DNA of 64,000 bases from assembly GCF_965638725.1 (NCBI RefSeq), contig NC_134970.1, forward strand, positions 5,089,001 to 5,153,000. Reading direction: 5' to 3'. The notes beneath the pieces are model-generated. The model was not told the DNA's origin. It did no database searches and was given only the letters and a program-made list of their open reading frames with translations. The stretch comes from Aptenodytes patagonicus. Taxonomy: Eukaryota > Chordata > Aves > Sphenisciformes > Spheniscidae. Positions within the stretch are counted from its first letter, which is position 1. Each line of letters opens with the position of its first letter. The translations under genes and the position numbers were made by a program. Shown here piece after piece: positions 46,701 through 57,614 of this stretch.

Positions 46701-49700
46701 TCGTCCCGACTGCCCGGTGCACCCCATCCCCGGGAGCAGGCTCCCCAAGTCCCGGTAGCAGGATGCTTTGGTGGGGTTATCCCCTTCCCTGGCCCCACCA
46801 GAGATCGGGGGGGGTTCAAGGTGGAGGAGCAGCCCAGCTCCTCCCCAGACGCATCCACACCGGCAGCAGCGTCAGCTCAGCCGTGGGGCCAGGGAGGAGA
46901 TGGCCGCCTGTCCGCTCCCTGCGCGTCCCGCTGCCGCTCCCCGCTTTCATCTCCGGCCAAGCCCGGCAGCTCCCTGCCTCCTCCCAGCCGCCCCAACCAG
47001 CCGCGCAGCTCCAGCCCTGTCTCTCTCTGCCTTTCCCTTCGCAGCCCTTCTGGCCGCTGGGCACCGGCGTGGCCAGGGGCTTCCTTGCTGCCTTCGACGC
47101 AGCGTGGATGGTGCGGCGGTGGGCAGCCGGGACCCCGCCGCTGGAGGTGCTGGCCGAGAGGTGAGTGTCCCCATCCTGCTGGGCTAGTCCTGGACCGGGC
47201 AAGGATGGTGGCACTGAGCCCAGCCCTGTCCCTTGCACCCAGGGAGAGTATCTACCAGCACCTCTCGCAGACCTCCCCGGACAACACCAACAAGAACATC
47301 AGCCAGTACAGCATTGACCCGGCCACGCGCTACCCCAACATCAACCTGCAGGCCATCAAAGCCAACCAGGTACCCGGCCCAGGTCCTGCCATGGGGCAGC
47401 CATCCAGACCGGCCTCCCCGGTGGTCAGGGTGACACCAATTTGCACGGTCCCCTGTCCCCAAAGGGTGTGAGGCTGAAGCTGTTGGTCCCCAGGGCATTT
47501 AATGCATTGCCTGTTGCAGATGCGGGTGGTTCTGGGGAGGTGTGGGGGTGTACGGGTGTCCCCCTTGCCGGGGTCAGCTCCCTGCGCTGGCTCTGTGCAG
47601 GTGGTGACCTGCCACCGGCGTCTCCCCATCGGCAGGTCCGGGACCTCTACCTCATGGGCATGGTGGAGGTGGACCACAAGAGGAAGAGCGACAACCGGCT
47701 CAGCACCGGTAGGAGCAGCCGGTCCTGCCACGGCCCCCCCAGCACCAGGACCTCCCGTTCGTCCCGGCAGCCCATGCCAGAGTGGCTCCTGCCCTGATTT
47801 TACTCTCCATCCTTCTTTTCTCGAGCCCTGGCTGGTGTCCAGCCGGCCGCCACGCTCCTCCCAGTGGTGGCTGCGTTTCCATCCCGGTGGCACCACTGGT
47901 TTCCGTTCCCTCTGCCCACAGCCCCTGTGGGGACACAGCCCCCCCAGCTGCCTTCTGGCAGGGGAGGCTGTCCCCCTCCTTCTTGCCCGCACTGATGCTG
48001 AGCCATGAAATATTGACGGATGCTTTATCAACCCATTTACCGAGCCTTGAGGGGTGGTTGCATGGTGGGGGGGGGGGGTCTCATGTCACTCCCGTGGGAC
48101 CCCTTCCCCTCTAAAATACTGATGCTGGGAGGGGGGAGCGGGCTGGGGGGTTTGTCCCCTGCCTCTTTAGGATGGGGACACGTGTGCTGCCTCCCCAGCG
48201 GTCTCCGGAGATGCCTACGAAGAGCTGCTGAGCTGGTGCCAGACCAGCACGGCTGGGTACCGTGGCGTGGTGGTGACCAACTTCACCACCTCCTGGACCA
48301 GCGGCTTGGCCCTCTGCGCCCTCATCCACCACTTTCGCCCCGACCTGGTGTGAGTGCCTGGGACCTCCCCGGGACCCCCCACCCTGCAGAGCCCACCCTG
48401 ATGGCACCCGTGTCTTCCCACAGGGACTTCGACTCTGTGGACCCCCAGGATCCCATCCAGACCCACCAGATGATGCTGGACACAGCGGAGCAGGAGCTGG
48501 GCATCCAGCCCGTCCTCTCCAGCACCGAGATGGCCGCCATGACAGAGCCCAGCCGCCTGGGGCTCATCACCTACCTCAGCCAGTTTTATGAAGCTTTCAA
48601 GACTTCTCCAGGTGCGAGATTTGGGAGGGGGTTTATCCCACCCCAAGCCCCACCCGGCCTGGCTGGGTGCCCCCCCTTGTAGGGTGGGTCCCACCAGCAT
48701 GGCCGTGTCCCCTCTGTGCAGAGGCAGAGGAGGTCAGCAAGAAGCCACTGTCTCCCCTGGGCACGCGAGGGGCCATCCTCTTCCTCAGCAAGCTGCAGAA
48801 GAGTCGGAACCTGACACACAAGCACGCCCAGGTGAGGGCCCCCCACCAGACCCTCGTGACACCCCAAAACCGTGTCCCCGCTCCCCATCCTAGCCACTCC
48901 CTTTGCATTTGCAGGACAGCGCTCAGAAGGATGTTGAGGCCAAGAGGAGCCGCAGGGACGCCGAGGTGGGTCTGCCCCGGGCGCCTTGAGGGATGCTCTG
49001 CCGGGATGCAGCTGTCCTGGGAAGAGAGCGGGGGGCTGATCCTCCCCTCGGGTTGCTCGTAGCCAGACGCGGGGCTGGATGGAGACACTCTGGACGGTGC
49101 CCACAAGCCGCTGCAACCCACCACGACGGACCCAGGGCAGGTCGGTCCTCGTGTCATCCCCAGGTGGGGGGGGGGGTCAAGCTCCGGGTGGGGTGGGTGC
49201 TTGGGGGGGCAGCGGCAGCTGGTGGGGCTGAGCCAAGGGCTGGGACCAGGGCTGCGCAAGCGAACGCCCACGGGCTCCCGGCTCCTCCCTGCCTGTTTCC
49301 TGACCCAACTTGTTTTCCGGAGCCAAGACCTGCCGCTCCCTCACCAGTGCCAGCAACCCCATCCTGAGCACCCAGACCCACCTCTGCAAGAGGGGCAAAG
49401 CTCCCCCCCCCGAACCTTCTGGGCTGCCGGCAAAGCCCCAGGGCAACGTGGGTGCCAGCACCCCGGTGCCACCCCAGCCTGTCCTCTTCCCCCCACAGCC
49501 GCCGGCCCGCGGGGAGAGCAGCGACGGCTGCTACTTCTGCGGCCGCCGCGTCTACATCCTGGAGCGAGCCAGCGCCGAGGGACTCTTCTTCCACCGTGGC
49601 TGCTTCCAGTGCTGGCAGTGCGGGGCCACCCTGCGCCTGGGCGACTACACCTTCGACGAGGAGGATGGTGAGGCGGGTTTTGGGGAGAGGGGATGCTCGG

Positions 49701-51652
49701 GGCAAGGCTTCTCCACCTTGCAGGTCATCACATGGGTTTGTGTCCCTCCCCCCCAGGTCATTTTTACTGCTCACTTCACTACCCCAATCCACCCAGCATG
49801 GACCTGCCCCAGGACGAGCCCCCGGCACTGCCCGATGGGGTAAGTAAATCCCCACAGATGATGGGGGAAAGGTAGAATGTGGAGGGGGATGCTCGGGCAC
49901 GGCCCCATGCTGCATCCCCCCTCCACCACTGGCTCTGCCCTAGGATGCCGCTGCCGCCCACCCGCCCTCAGATGCTGGGAGCCTGTTTGTGTCCCCCAAG
50001 GAGGGGGCACCCGGTCCCCTGCAGCCCCCACCAGCAGCCCCACAGCCGGGGGAAGAGCCTGGGGCAGTGGAGGATGCTGCGGATGCCAGTGACATGGAGG
50101 AGCAGGAGCTGCCGGCACAGTCCAGGGCAGATGTGAGGGAGGAGGAGGGTCCTGGACCGGAGCCCCAAGGGGTGGCAGAGGAGGGTGAGGAGAGCGGGGG
50201 CAGGAGGAAGATCATCCTCACGCCCCTGGAAAAGCTCAAGCTGTCCACACTGAACCTCACCAGCGAAGCAGAGCCCGAGCCGCCGCCGAAGCCGGCTCGT
50301 CTGTGGCTCCAAGCAGCGCCCAAGGTCCTCCCTGCCCTGTGGCAGGGACAAGATGCCTGGGAGGAGGAGGAAGTGGCCGTGGAGGAAGGTAGGTGGCTGC
50401 AAGCTGGAGTCTCCAGCTGAGCAGGGCTGTGGGTCCGTCTGGTACCCGCCATGCCCCATGTCTTGCTCATGAGGCACTGGCCCAAAATGGCTCTTTTCCT
50501 GGGGCAGCTTTGGAGGAGAGTGACAGTGAGGAAGAGGAGGAGAAGGAGGAAGAAGGCGCAGACCTTGGCATCATGGCAGAGTCGGTGAGTGCTTTCCCTG
50601 AGCACCGGTGGCCCCACCAGCCCGGGTGGTGGCTGAGGCTCTTGCTGGTGTCTCCTCTCACCAAGGCATTGGGTCCAGCCCTGCCGTGGCTGCTGGGGCA
50701 GGAGGTGCCTGGTGCAGGTACTGACCCCGCTGCCTGTGCCACCGTCTCTTTGCAGTGCCTGGACGTGGGGAAAGAGGAGAAATACCCCACCTGGAAGCGC
50801 ACACTGATGCGTCAGGCCAGGGAAGCCCAGATGAAGCGGTTCTGCAAAGCCCAGGTAAGCCCCACGGGGGAGAGCCAGATCTCCAGCCTGGCACTGTCCC
50901 CCGTCCCCTCCATCCCGCTGCCGGTGGCCATGTGCTGGGAGGTGCTGGCCCGCAGGCGAACACTGCCCTTCCCTCGCAGGCCATCCAGAGGCGGCTGGAG
51001 GAGATCGAGGTGACCTTCCGGGAGCTGGAGCAGCAGGGCATCAAGCTGGAGAAGTTACTGCGGGATGAGGATGGTAAGGCCAGGGTGGACAGGGCACTGT
51101 GATCCCCATGTCCAGGGGGTCTGTGCCCTGCTCATGCCCCCTTTGCCGCCCTGCAGGCACCCCGGCCGACCAGAAGACGCAGTGGATGAACCAGCTGCTG
51201 TACTTGGTCCAGAAGAAGAACAGCCTGATGTCCGAGGAGTCGGATCTCATGATCACGTAAGGTTTGGGGGGATGCTCCCCGGGTGGTGCAGAGGCTCGGC
51301 TCACCCCAGCCCCCCTGAGCCCAGCACCCCTCTTCCCTCCCCGCAGGGTGCAGGAGCTGAAGCTGGAGGAGCAACAGTGGCAGCTCGACCAGAAGCTCCG
51401 GTGCTACATGAACAGGGAGGGTGAGTGCCGGCATGTGCTGGGGGATCCCTGTGCATGGTGGGGGGGAATGGGGTCAGGGCTGTGGCCCACCCAGCCCTGC
51501 TCCAGCCCCCTGCTCCCGCAGAATCCCTGAAGACACCTGAGGATCGCGCAGCCGAGCAGGAGATCCTGGTGCAGCTGCTGGAGGTGGTGAACAAGCGCAA
51601 CGTCCTCATCCACATCCAGGAGGAAAAGCGGCTCAGCGAGCTGCAGGCATGA
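43709..51652 (+). CDS. MICAL1: MICAL1 flavoprotein monooxygenase, about 24 coding exons
   Basis: FAD/NADPH enzyme that oxidises actin methionines and disassembles filaments. Exons: 43709-43969, 44780-44987, 45102-45218, 45416-45514, 45593-45748, 45968-46068, 46347-46604, 47045-47160, 47243-47369, 47636-47708, 48199-48349, 48424-48611, 48722-48831, 48915-48965, 49063-about 49144, 49323-49667, 49757-49839, 49944-50388, 50508-50584, 50756-50854, 50980-51073, 51157-51256, 51347-51420, 51522-51652; about 1181 aa (human 1067). The FAD motif is [10 protein letters not shown] in exon 2; catalytic-domain landmarks include [17 protein letters not shown] and [23 protein letters not shown] domain (about 506-610) starts [16 protein letters not shown], a LIM domain (about 768-825) starts [14 protein letters not shown], and an acidic linker leads to the C-terminal bMERB coiled coil ([20 protein letters not shown]). 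The exon 15 donor is unresolved: the obvious one at 49140 is out of phase with exon 16. SMPD2 lies tail to tail, as in human. Confidence 0.95.
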
Positions 51653-52924
51653 TCCGTGCAGCCCCAGGACCCGCCGATTCCTCCCCAGGGGGGATGAGTG
51701 GTGTGTGTCCCCGGCTGAGCATCACCCTGAGCTGCTTCTGAACGTGGTGATGCCTGAGCTGCCCGCAGGCAGCTGCTGCGGCGAATCCAGGTCCCCGCTT
51801 GCCAAAGCCTGCCATGGAGGGGCCGGACCCGCTGGTGGACGCCCGCGTGGGGAGACACCGAGGAGCACCCCAGCTTTGGGGTGCAGAGAGGGCATCCCCG
51901 TGCTTGGCTGGATTGCCTTTGCCTTGTGCTTGCTTGAAAACAAGATTTGCAGGGGGCTACGAAACATGGGGGCTGCGGCGGCTCTGCCCGGGGTTTGCTA
52001 CAGGAGGAAGAAGCCCCACAGGGAAGTGGGGTCTCGCCCGGCACAGGAGGTCCCACAGCTGTCACCACTTCGAGGGGATGCTGCCCAGAGGCTTGGCCAG
52101 GGCATTGGAAGTGTTTTGTCCAGCAGAGCCCCTGATGCTGGAGCTGCACCGCTGGCTACCTCAGGACAGGCTCCCAGCAGCCGCTACCCGGCCAGCCCCA
52201 TGCCCCCGGCACCAAAGGGCTTCGCTCCCAGCAGCGAGGGTGCGACTGCAGCCACCACAGGCGAGTCACAGTGGAGATGCCAAATGTGGAGGGGCAGCGT
52301 CAGGAGCAGCCCCTGGAAGCCACCTCAGGACATCCATCCCAGCCCGGGACATCCATCTCTTCCAGGGACATCTATCCCAGCCAGGGACATCAGGCTCTAC
52401 GAGTGGGGTCAGTGACAGACAGACTGGGCTGATCCCACCGCTCTGCATCGCTGCTTTTGGGTGCCACGTCCACACTGTTCCTGGCTGCTGCAGGAAACCA
52501 GCGTCAAAAACCTCCCTGCGAAGCCCCAGGGCCGGGGAAGGGGCTTTTTGTCCAGCAGCTCCCCGAGAGGATTGTGCCATGGGCTGGCACTGTGTGACAC
52601 CAAGGACAAGGGACGTGTCCTCCTTGCCCCTTTGGAGTTCCTCCTGCTTGGCAATGCCTAACTGGTCTTTGCACAGACCTCTCCGACCTTTCCGGAGTCC
52701 CCGGTTGTTGCGGGGTGGCCTCCACGGCCGAATGGTGCTTACAGCAGCCCTAGCCGTGTCGGGCACGGGGGTCCCGGGTGTGGGCTCCTCTGTTAGCAAT
52801 ACCCACCCCGCGCTCAGCCCTCGTCCTGCCACTCCCTTCAGCATCTCCCCACACCTTCCCATCTGCCTTTCATTTGTACCAGCCCTACTATCCTGCTGCA
52901 ACCCCCCCAATCCCTTCGAATAAA
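51653..52924 (+). other. MICAL1: MICAL1 3' UTR with polyadenylation signal at its end
   Basis: About 1.27 kb of non-coding sequence from the stop codon to AATAAA at 52919-52924. It contains a short 19-bp tandem array (52328-52395). The long plus-strand frame at 51799-52923 has no domain and is taken as chance. Confidence 0.75.
52328..52395 (+). repeat. 19-bp tandem repeat, about 3.5 copies, in MICAL1 3' UTR
   Basis: Units start with GGACATC at 52328, 52347, 52366 and 52385 (unit 1 reads GGACATCCATCCCAGCCCG). Copies differ by a few substitutions. The period is exactly 19 bp. Confidence 0.85.
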
Positions 52925-52961
52925 GCCTCCCCGGCCCAGCACCAAGGGCTAAAACACCGCC

Positions 52962-52967
52962 TTTATT
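52962..52967 (-). terminator. SMPD2: SMPD2 polyadenylation signal, facing that of MICAL1
   Basis: TTTATT on plus, i.e. AATAAA on minus, 374 bp beyond the SMPD2 stop. The MICAL1 AATAAA lies at 52919-52924 on plus. The two facing signals are only 37 bp apart, so both cleavage sites should fall in the same few dozen bases. Confidence 0.75.
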
Positions 52968-53340
52968 TTCTATCCGAGTAAAATTTGGTTGCCGGAGCAG
53001 TCGCCAGCTTTCACCAGGAGTTCCCGAGGCCACCCCGGGCAAGGGGAGGCTGAGCCTCTCAAGCCTCCTGGCCATGCCAGCGGGTCCCTCTGGGTAGAAA
53101 GGGTGTATTAAAAAACCCAACAATTAAAACCCGCCTCCATCGTGGTTCCCACGGGGGCGAACGTGACGAATCTGCCCCCCAAAAAAATCTTAATTTCACC
53201 CAGTGAGGCGGCTGTCGAACCTGCGCTACCGAGCCGGCCGCAGCGCTGCTCACCTAAAACCAGACGTCAGCTAGAAAAAGGGACTGAAAGGGGCCAGGAT
53301 GGGGCCAGGGGGAACATCATGGGACACCCATGGCCCCGGC

Positions 53341-56300
53341 TCAGCCGTCGCTGGGATGCTCCTGCAGCGTCCGCAGCGCCATCCGCAGCTGCTCCTCGGT
53401 GCCCTGCAGCATCTTCACCTCGATGGTGTGGAAGAGGTGGAGGCCGGTGGCGAGGAGGAGGATGCCGATGGCGAAGAAGGCCAGCAGGGAGAAGGAGAGC
53501 TTGGGGAAGGGCTGCCCGGCCGCCAGCCCCACCAGCGTGCCCAGCGCGGCCGCTGCCTGCAGCAGCAGCAGCAGCAGGGCCAGCACAGCCATCCTGCCTG
53601 TGGAGTAGCGCTGCCGCTGCGCTGCCCGCAGCCCCACGCCCACCTCCGTCCGCGCCTCCGTCACCACGTCCACCAGCGTCAGCTCTGTGGGCAACAGGGG
53701 TGGCTCAGCAGGGTGGCACCCTCCCCGCACCCCTTTTTCTCCCCATCCCCGCCGCTCTGCCCTGTCCGTGCACCCCTCCACAAGCAGCACCCCAAGGGAT
53801 GCCCTAAGCAAAGGGAAACGTCCCCAAAAATTCCATCTTCGTCCAACTCCCATCAGTCCATCCACCAGCCCCCCCAGCACATGGGGGACCCTGGCAGCAT
53901 CCCCCCACCTTACCGGCTGTGCCAAGGTTACCATCCGCAGCCTGTCCCTGCCTCCGGATGTGCAGCGTTGCCATCACGGCTTCGTGGTCCGAGAAGGGGA
54001 TGTCCATGCCCGGGGCTGTCCCCGTGGTGGTCTTCAGCTCTTCGCACTTCACTGTGAAGCTGGAGACGGCCTGGGCGAGGGGACGGGGGGGGGTCACGCC
54101 GGTGCCTCCCCTCCCTTCCACCCGCAGCCAGTGGCCGAGGGCCCCTCGTTACCTTGTAGAGGATGTAGTCGATGCGGATGCCCAGCGGGAAGGGCAGCAG
54201 CTCTGTCTTGACGGTGAAGCAGTTGTTGGGGATGAGGGTGCAGCCGTCCTCGCAGCCCTAAGAGGAAGGGCCTGGGTGTGTGGGGGGATCTCGGTGTGCC
54301 CCGGGACCCCGCTCACCCCCTGCCGCTCACCTCAAAGCGCATGGCCTCGGCAAAGGCGTCCCGCAGCCCCGTCCAGCCGCGCAGCAGCCGGATGCCCACG
54401 TCTTCGGGGTGCATGTTCAGGTCCCCTCCCAGCAGCACCACATCGGCTGCCTTCGAGGTGTGTCTGCGGGGACGGGGATGGCTAACCCCCTTCCCCACCC
54501 TACCCCGCGCCGGACTGGGATTACTGGGACCCCCCCCCTCGGTGCTCCCCAGCCATGCTCCTGGGTGGGACTGGTGCAACTGGGAGCTCTCTGCAGTGCA
54601 AGCCCCAGGGGCAGGGGTGACCACACACACCCTGGGGACCTGCAGCGGGGGGGCCCGTGGGCCACCCCACGGCTGCTCACCGGATGAACTGCGCCAGCTC
54701 CCAGGCCTGCACCAGGCGGTGGGGTAGGTAGGCGTCCTTCTCCCGGCAGTACTCGGCGTGCAGCTGGCAAGAGCAGGGGCAAAGTGGTCGTGATCCCCAT
54801 GCCAGCACCTGCCCTGATCCAGGGCTCCCTGCAAACCCACCCAGCCCCTCTAGACCATCCCTTTGAGGTCTGGCCGACCCCTCTGTCTTCAGCCCACCCC
54901 TCTGGGGACAGCCTGGGATGCTCACCCACTGCACAGCAAGGTTGTGGGTCACTGTCCCCCCCCCAGAGCAATATTTCATTAGATTGGTGCATGGTCCCGG
55001 GAGAGATGGTGCAGAGCAGTGGTTAAAGCAAGGGGACAGTGAAGGAGGGCTACGGCCACTCATCCCCCTCCTCCCCATCGTCCCCCCGTGCTAGGTCCTT
55101 CCCCGGGGTGCTCACGTGGGTGACGTAAACGTTGAAGACAATCCCAGAAATCTTAATGACGACGAGGCCGACGGACTTGCCGCAGAACCAGTCCCCGTGC
55201 TGGAGCTGCCAGAGGGGAAGGGGAGCAGGTCGGGGCCAGTGAGGCTCCGTGGGGCTGGGCCCCGCGGTGCCACGTGCCCCCCACCCCGCTCACCATGTAG
55301 GGGTACCCGTTCAGCGAGTACTGGTAGAGGAGGGTGTCCAGGATGGGGAACCTGGAGAAGACGCAGAGGCCGCTGCCAATCACCCCGCTGCAGGAGGGGA
55401 AAAGCACAGTGAGGAAGCGTGGTCTCCCCCCCACCTCTGCCTCCCCCCAGCCCCGAGCCAAGGGGGCTCCCCAGATGCCTGGGTCCCAGTGTGCTCCCGT
55501 GAGCATCGCACTCTCCAGGCGTGGGGTCTTCCACGGTGACAGAGGTGACCTACAGCACCCGCACTGGTCTCTCCATGTGGCAAACACCAAGGACATGGCA
55601 CAGCCCTGCCACTGCCCCATGGACAGCCCCGGGGGGGCGGGGGGCTGGCCCGGCCCCTCTCACCTGCGGAAGTAATGGGAGAAGGGGTAGCAGCCTCCCA
55701 GCTTTGCCTTCAGGTCGCTGTAGTCCCGCTCGCTCCACACCTGGAGAACAGTGGGACGGGCTGAGAACGGGTGTGCTCATCTCATGGGCTGAGAACGGGC
55801 ACACTCATCTCACGGCTCACAGACCGAGAACGGACGCATTCGGCTCACGGGCTGCCCTCACCTCCTGGAGAAGCACCAGGTCGAAGCCCTCCTGGCGCAG
55901 CATGTCCCCGATGAGCCGGACACGCTCCTGCCGCCGTTTGCTCAGGTAGCGGATGGCCCTGCCGGAAAGGCGTGGCGGTGACCTTGGGGGGGGGGGGGCG
56001 GGGTACACCGGGACCCGGTACTGATATGGGCAGGATGCAGGCTGGGGGAGATGGGAAGGGAGGAGGAAAGGGCCATGCAGGGACAGGGGGACAAGCGGGA
56101 GGTGCGGGGAGGCTGTTTGAGGACAGCTTTTCCTGCCTGCAAAATTGAGGCAGCCGGTTGGGGTGCGAATGGGGGGCCCTTTTCTGGGGGAGCAGGCACG
56201 GAGGGGACGGGGGGGCACTGCTCAGCTGAGCACCTCATGACCCTTTGGGGCTGGGAGAGCGGTGCGACCCCAAAAAGAAGGGGACACGAAGGTGACGCTA

Positions 56301-56431
56301 AGGTGGGACCCTTCTCCCGGTGCGGGTGTCCCCGTCCCCACCTGCGCAGCCCGGCACGGCCCCAGCAAACTCTGGACTCACCAGCAGTTGAGGTCGAAGA
56401 CACGGAGCTGCAGGGTGGAATCTCCCTCCAT
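53341..56431 (-). CDS. SMPD2: Neutral sphingomyelinase (sphingomyelin phosphodiesterase 2), ten exons
   Basis: Mg-dependent membrane enzyme that hydrolyses sphingomyelin to ceramide and phosphocholine. Exons in transcript order: 56431-56382, 55958-55862, 55740-55664, 55387-55294, 55205-55116, 54763-54681, 54463-54331, 54257-54153, 54070-53914, 53684-53341. Phases close at 409 aa (human 423). The start is MEGDSTLQLRVFDLNCW, matching the family N-terminus. DNase I-like catalytic motifs are present: the metal-binding glutamate in FDLVLLQEV, YPFSHYFRRSGVIGSGLCVF, GDLNMHPED, and the terminal SDHEAVMATL. The last exon encodes two hydrophobic membrane segments (MAVLALLLLLLQAAAALG and a LLAFFAIGILLLATGL region) near the C-terminus, as in the family. 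No key residue is missing. It is tail to tail with MICAL1, a neighbour pair also found in human. Confidence 0.95.
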
Positions 56432-57048
56432 CGCTCGCCGGGGCTTCGCAGGGGCTGGAGGGCAACACTGGGCGGAGGGACGTCCTGCGGGGAGCGGGTA
56501 GGGGTGACAGCCCTGGGGAGCCGGTGCAGGGTGCAGGGCAGAGCCGGGGAGCCAGGCTGCCACGGTGGAGGGGCCAAGCCGAGGCAAAGGCCGGGAGGGA
56601 GGAGCGCTCAGGGTGCTCCAGCATGGCCCACGCCGTCCCCTCCTCTCCTGCCCGCGAGGTCCATCCTGAACCCCAACTTGTCCCCAGACTGGGACCCATA
56701 TGCCCAAACCACACAGGTGACCGCTTCATCCTGCGGATGGGGACACCGGTGGGCCAGGGATGGGGTACAGAGCTCAAACCCTTTGTCTGTCAGCGAGTTC
56801 TGTCCCTGGAAGGACTTTAACCCTGGCTGCGAGGCACAGGCGTGGGACACTCCACCACCCACCTCCCCTCTTGGGAAGCCCACGGATACTTTTGAAGACC
56901 CCCAAACCCCGGAGGACCCAGCAGCTCCAGGAGCAGCCCCAGCGCTGTTTGCCTGGCGGCTCTGCCAGCCCCCCTTCTCCCCTGCCTCTCTCCTGGGGAG
57001 ATTGCCCATTTTCGAAGTGCGAAAGAGCAAACCCGGGGCTCCAGGATG

Positions 57049-57137
57049 CCGGGGACGGACAGCCGGGGACGGACAGCCGGGGACGGGCAGCCGGGTGCGG
57101 GCAGCCGGGGACGAGCAGCCGGGCGCAGGCAGCCGGG
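57049..57137. repeat. 14-bp GC-rich tandem repeat, six copies
   Basis: Units such as CCGGGGACGGACAG repeat with an exact period of 14 bp at 57049, 57063, 57077, 57091, 57105 and 57119, with a few substitutions. It lies just upstream of SMPD2. Confidence 0.9.
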
Positions 57138-57310
57138 CTCCCCCTGCCCCGGCGGGATTACCGAGCGGCTCATCCCGTCCCTGAGCCGTGCTAATACCGG
57201 CGTCTCCTACCGGGACTGAGCACACACACACCCCCCCCCCGGGGTCGCTCCCCGCCCCCCAGCTCCCCGCGGGACCGGGCGGGCAGCGGGGAGCGCAGCG
57301 GAGCCGGGAC

Positions 57311-57402
57311 GGGAGCGCGGAGCAACAGGCGGAGCGGGGAGAGGGAGCGCGGAGCAACAGGCGGAGCGGGGAGAGGGAGCGCGGAGCAACAGGCGGAGCG
57401 GG
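57311..57402. repeat. 32-bp tandem repeat, almost three identical copies
   Basis: Units starting GGGAGCGCGGAGCAACAGG at 57311, 57343 and 57375, period 32 bp, essentially identical. The uniformity points to recent expansion. It stands in the SMPD2 CpG island. Confidence 0.9.
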
Positions 57403-57582
57403 AGCGGAGAGGACGGGGGGGGGGGGGGGAGGTAGCGCGGAGCGGGACGCGGAGCGAGCGGCGGGGCGCGGGGCCGGGGAGCGGGGCCGGGGGCGCGGAG
57501 CGGAGCGGGACCGGACCTGGCGCGGGCCGAGAGCGGCGCGGGGCCGCGGGACTACGCGTCCCGGCAGGCAGCGCGGCGGCGC

Positions 57583-57614
57583 GGAAGGGGAAGGGGAAGG
57601 GGAAGGGGAAGGGG
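57583..57614. repeat. GGGGAA hexanucleotide array, five copies
   Basis: A pure run of GGAAGG-type hexamers immediately downstream of the ZNF143-like site, forming a tandem series of ETS-like GGAA cores. Confidence 0.85.

Larger units (their letters stand above)
56432..57570 (-). promoter_or_regulatory. SMPD2: SMPD2 upstream region and CpG-island promoter with ZNF143-like site
   Basis: GC-rich DNA upstream of the SMPD2 start, with no coding exon recognised. At 57551-57569 the sequence ACTACGCGTCCCGGCAGGC resembles the ZNF143/Staf promoter element (ACTACAAYTCCCAGMATGC), followed by a GCGGAAG ETS-like site at 57580. Three tandem arrays occupy the interval (57049-57137, 57311-57402, 57583-57614). 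The exact start site cannot be read from sequence. Confidence 0.45.

Noticed and set aside
46170-47471. 433-aa plus-strand open frame in MICAL1
   Set aside because: It joins MICAL1 exons 7 and 9 with open intron sequence in the same frame. GT/AG sites and homology define the separate exons.
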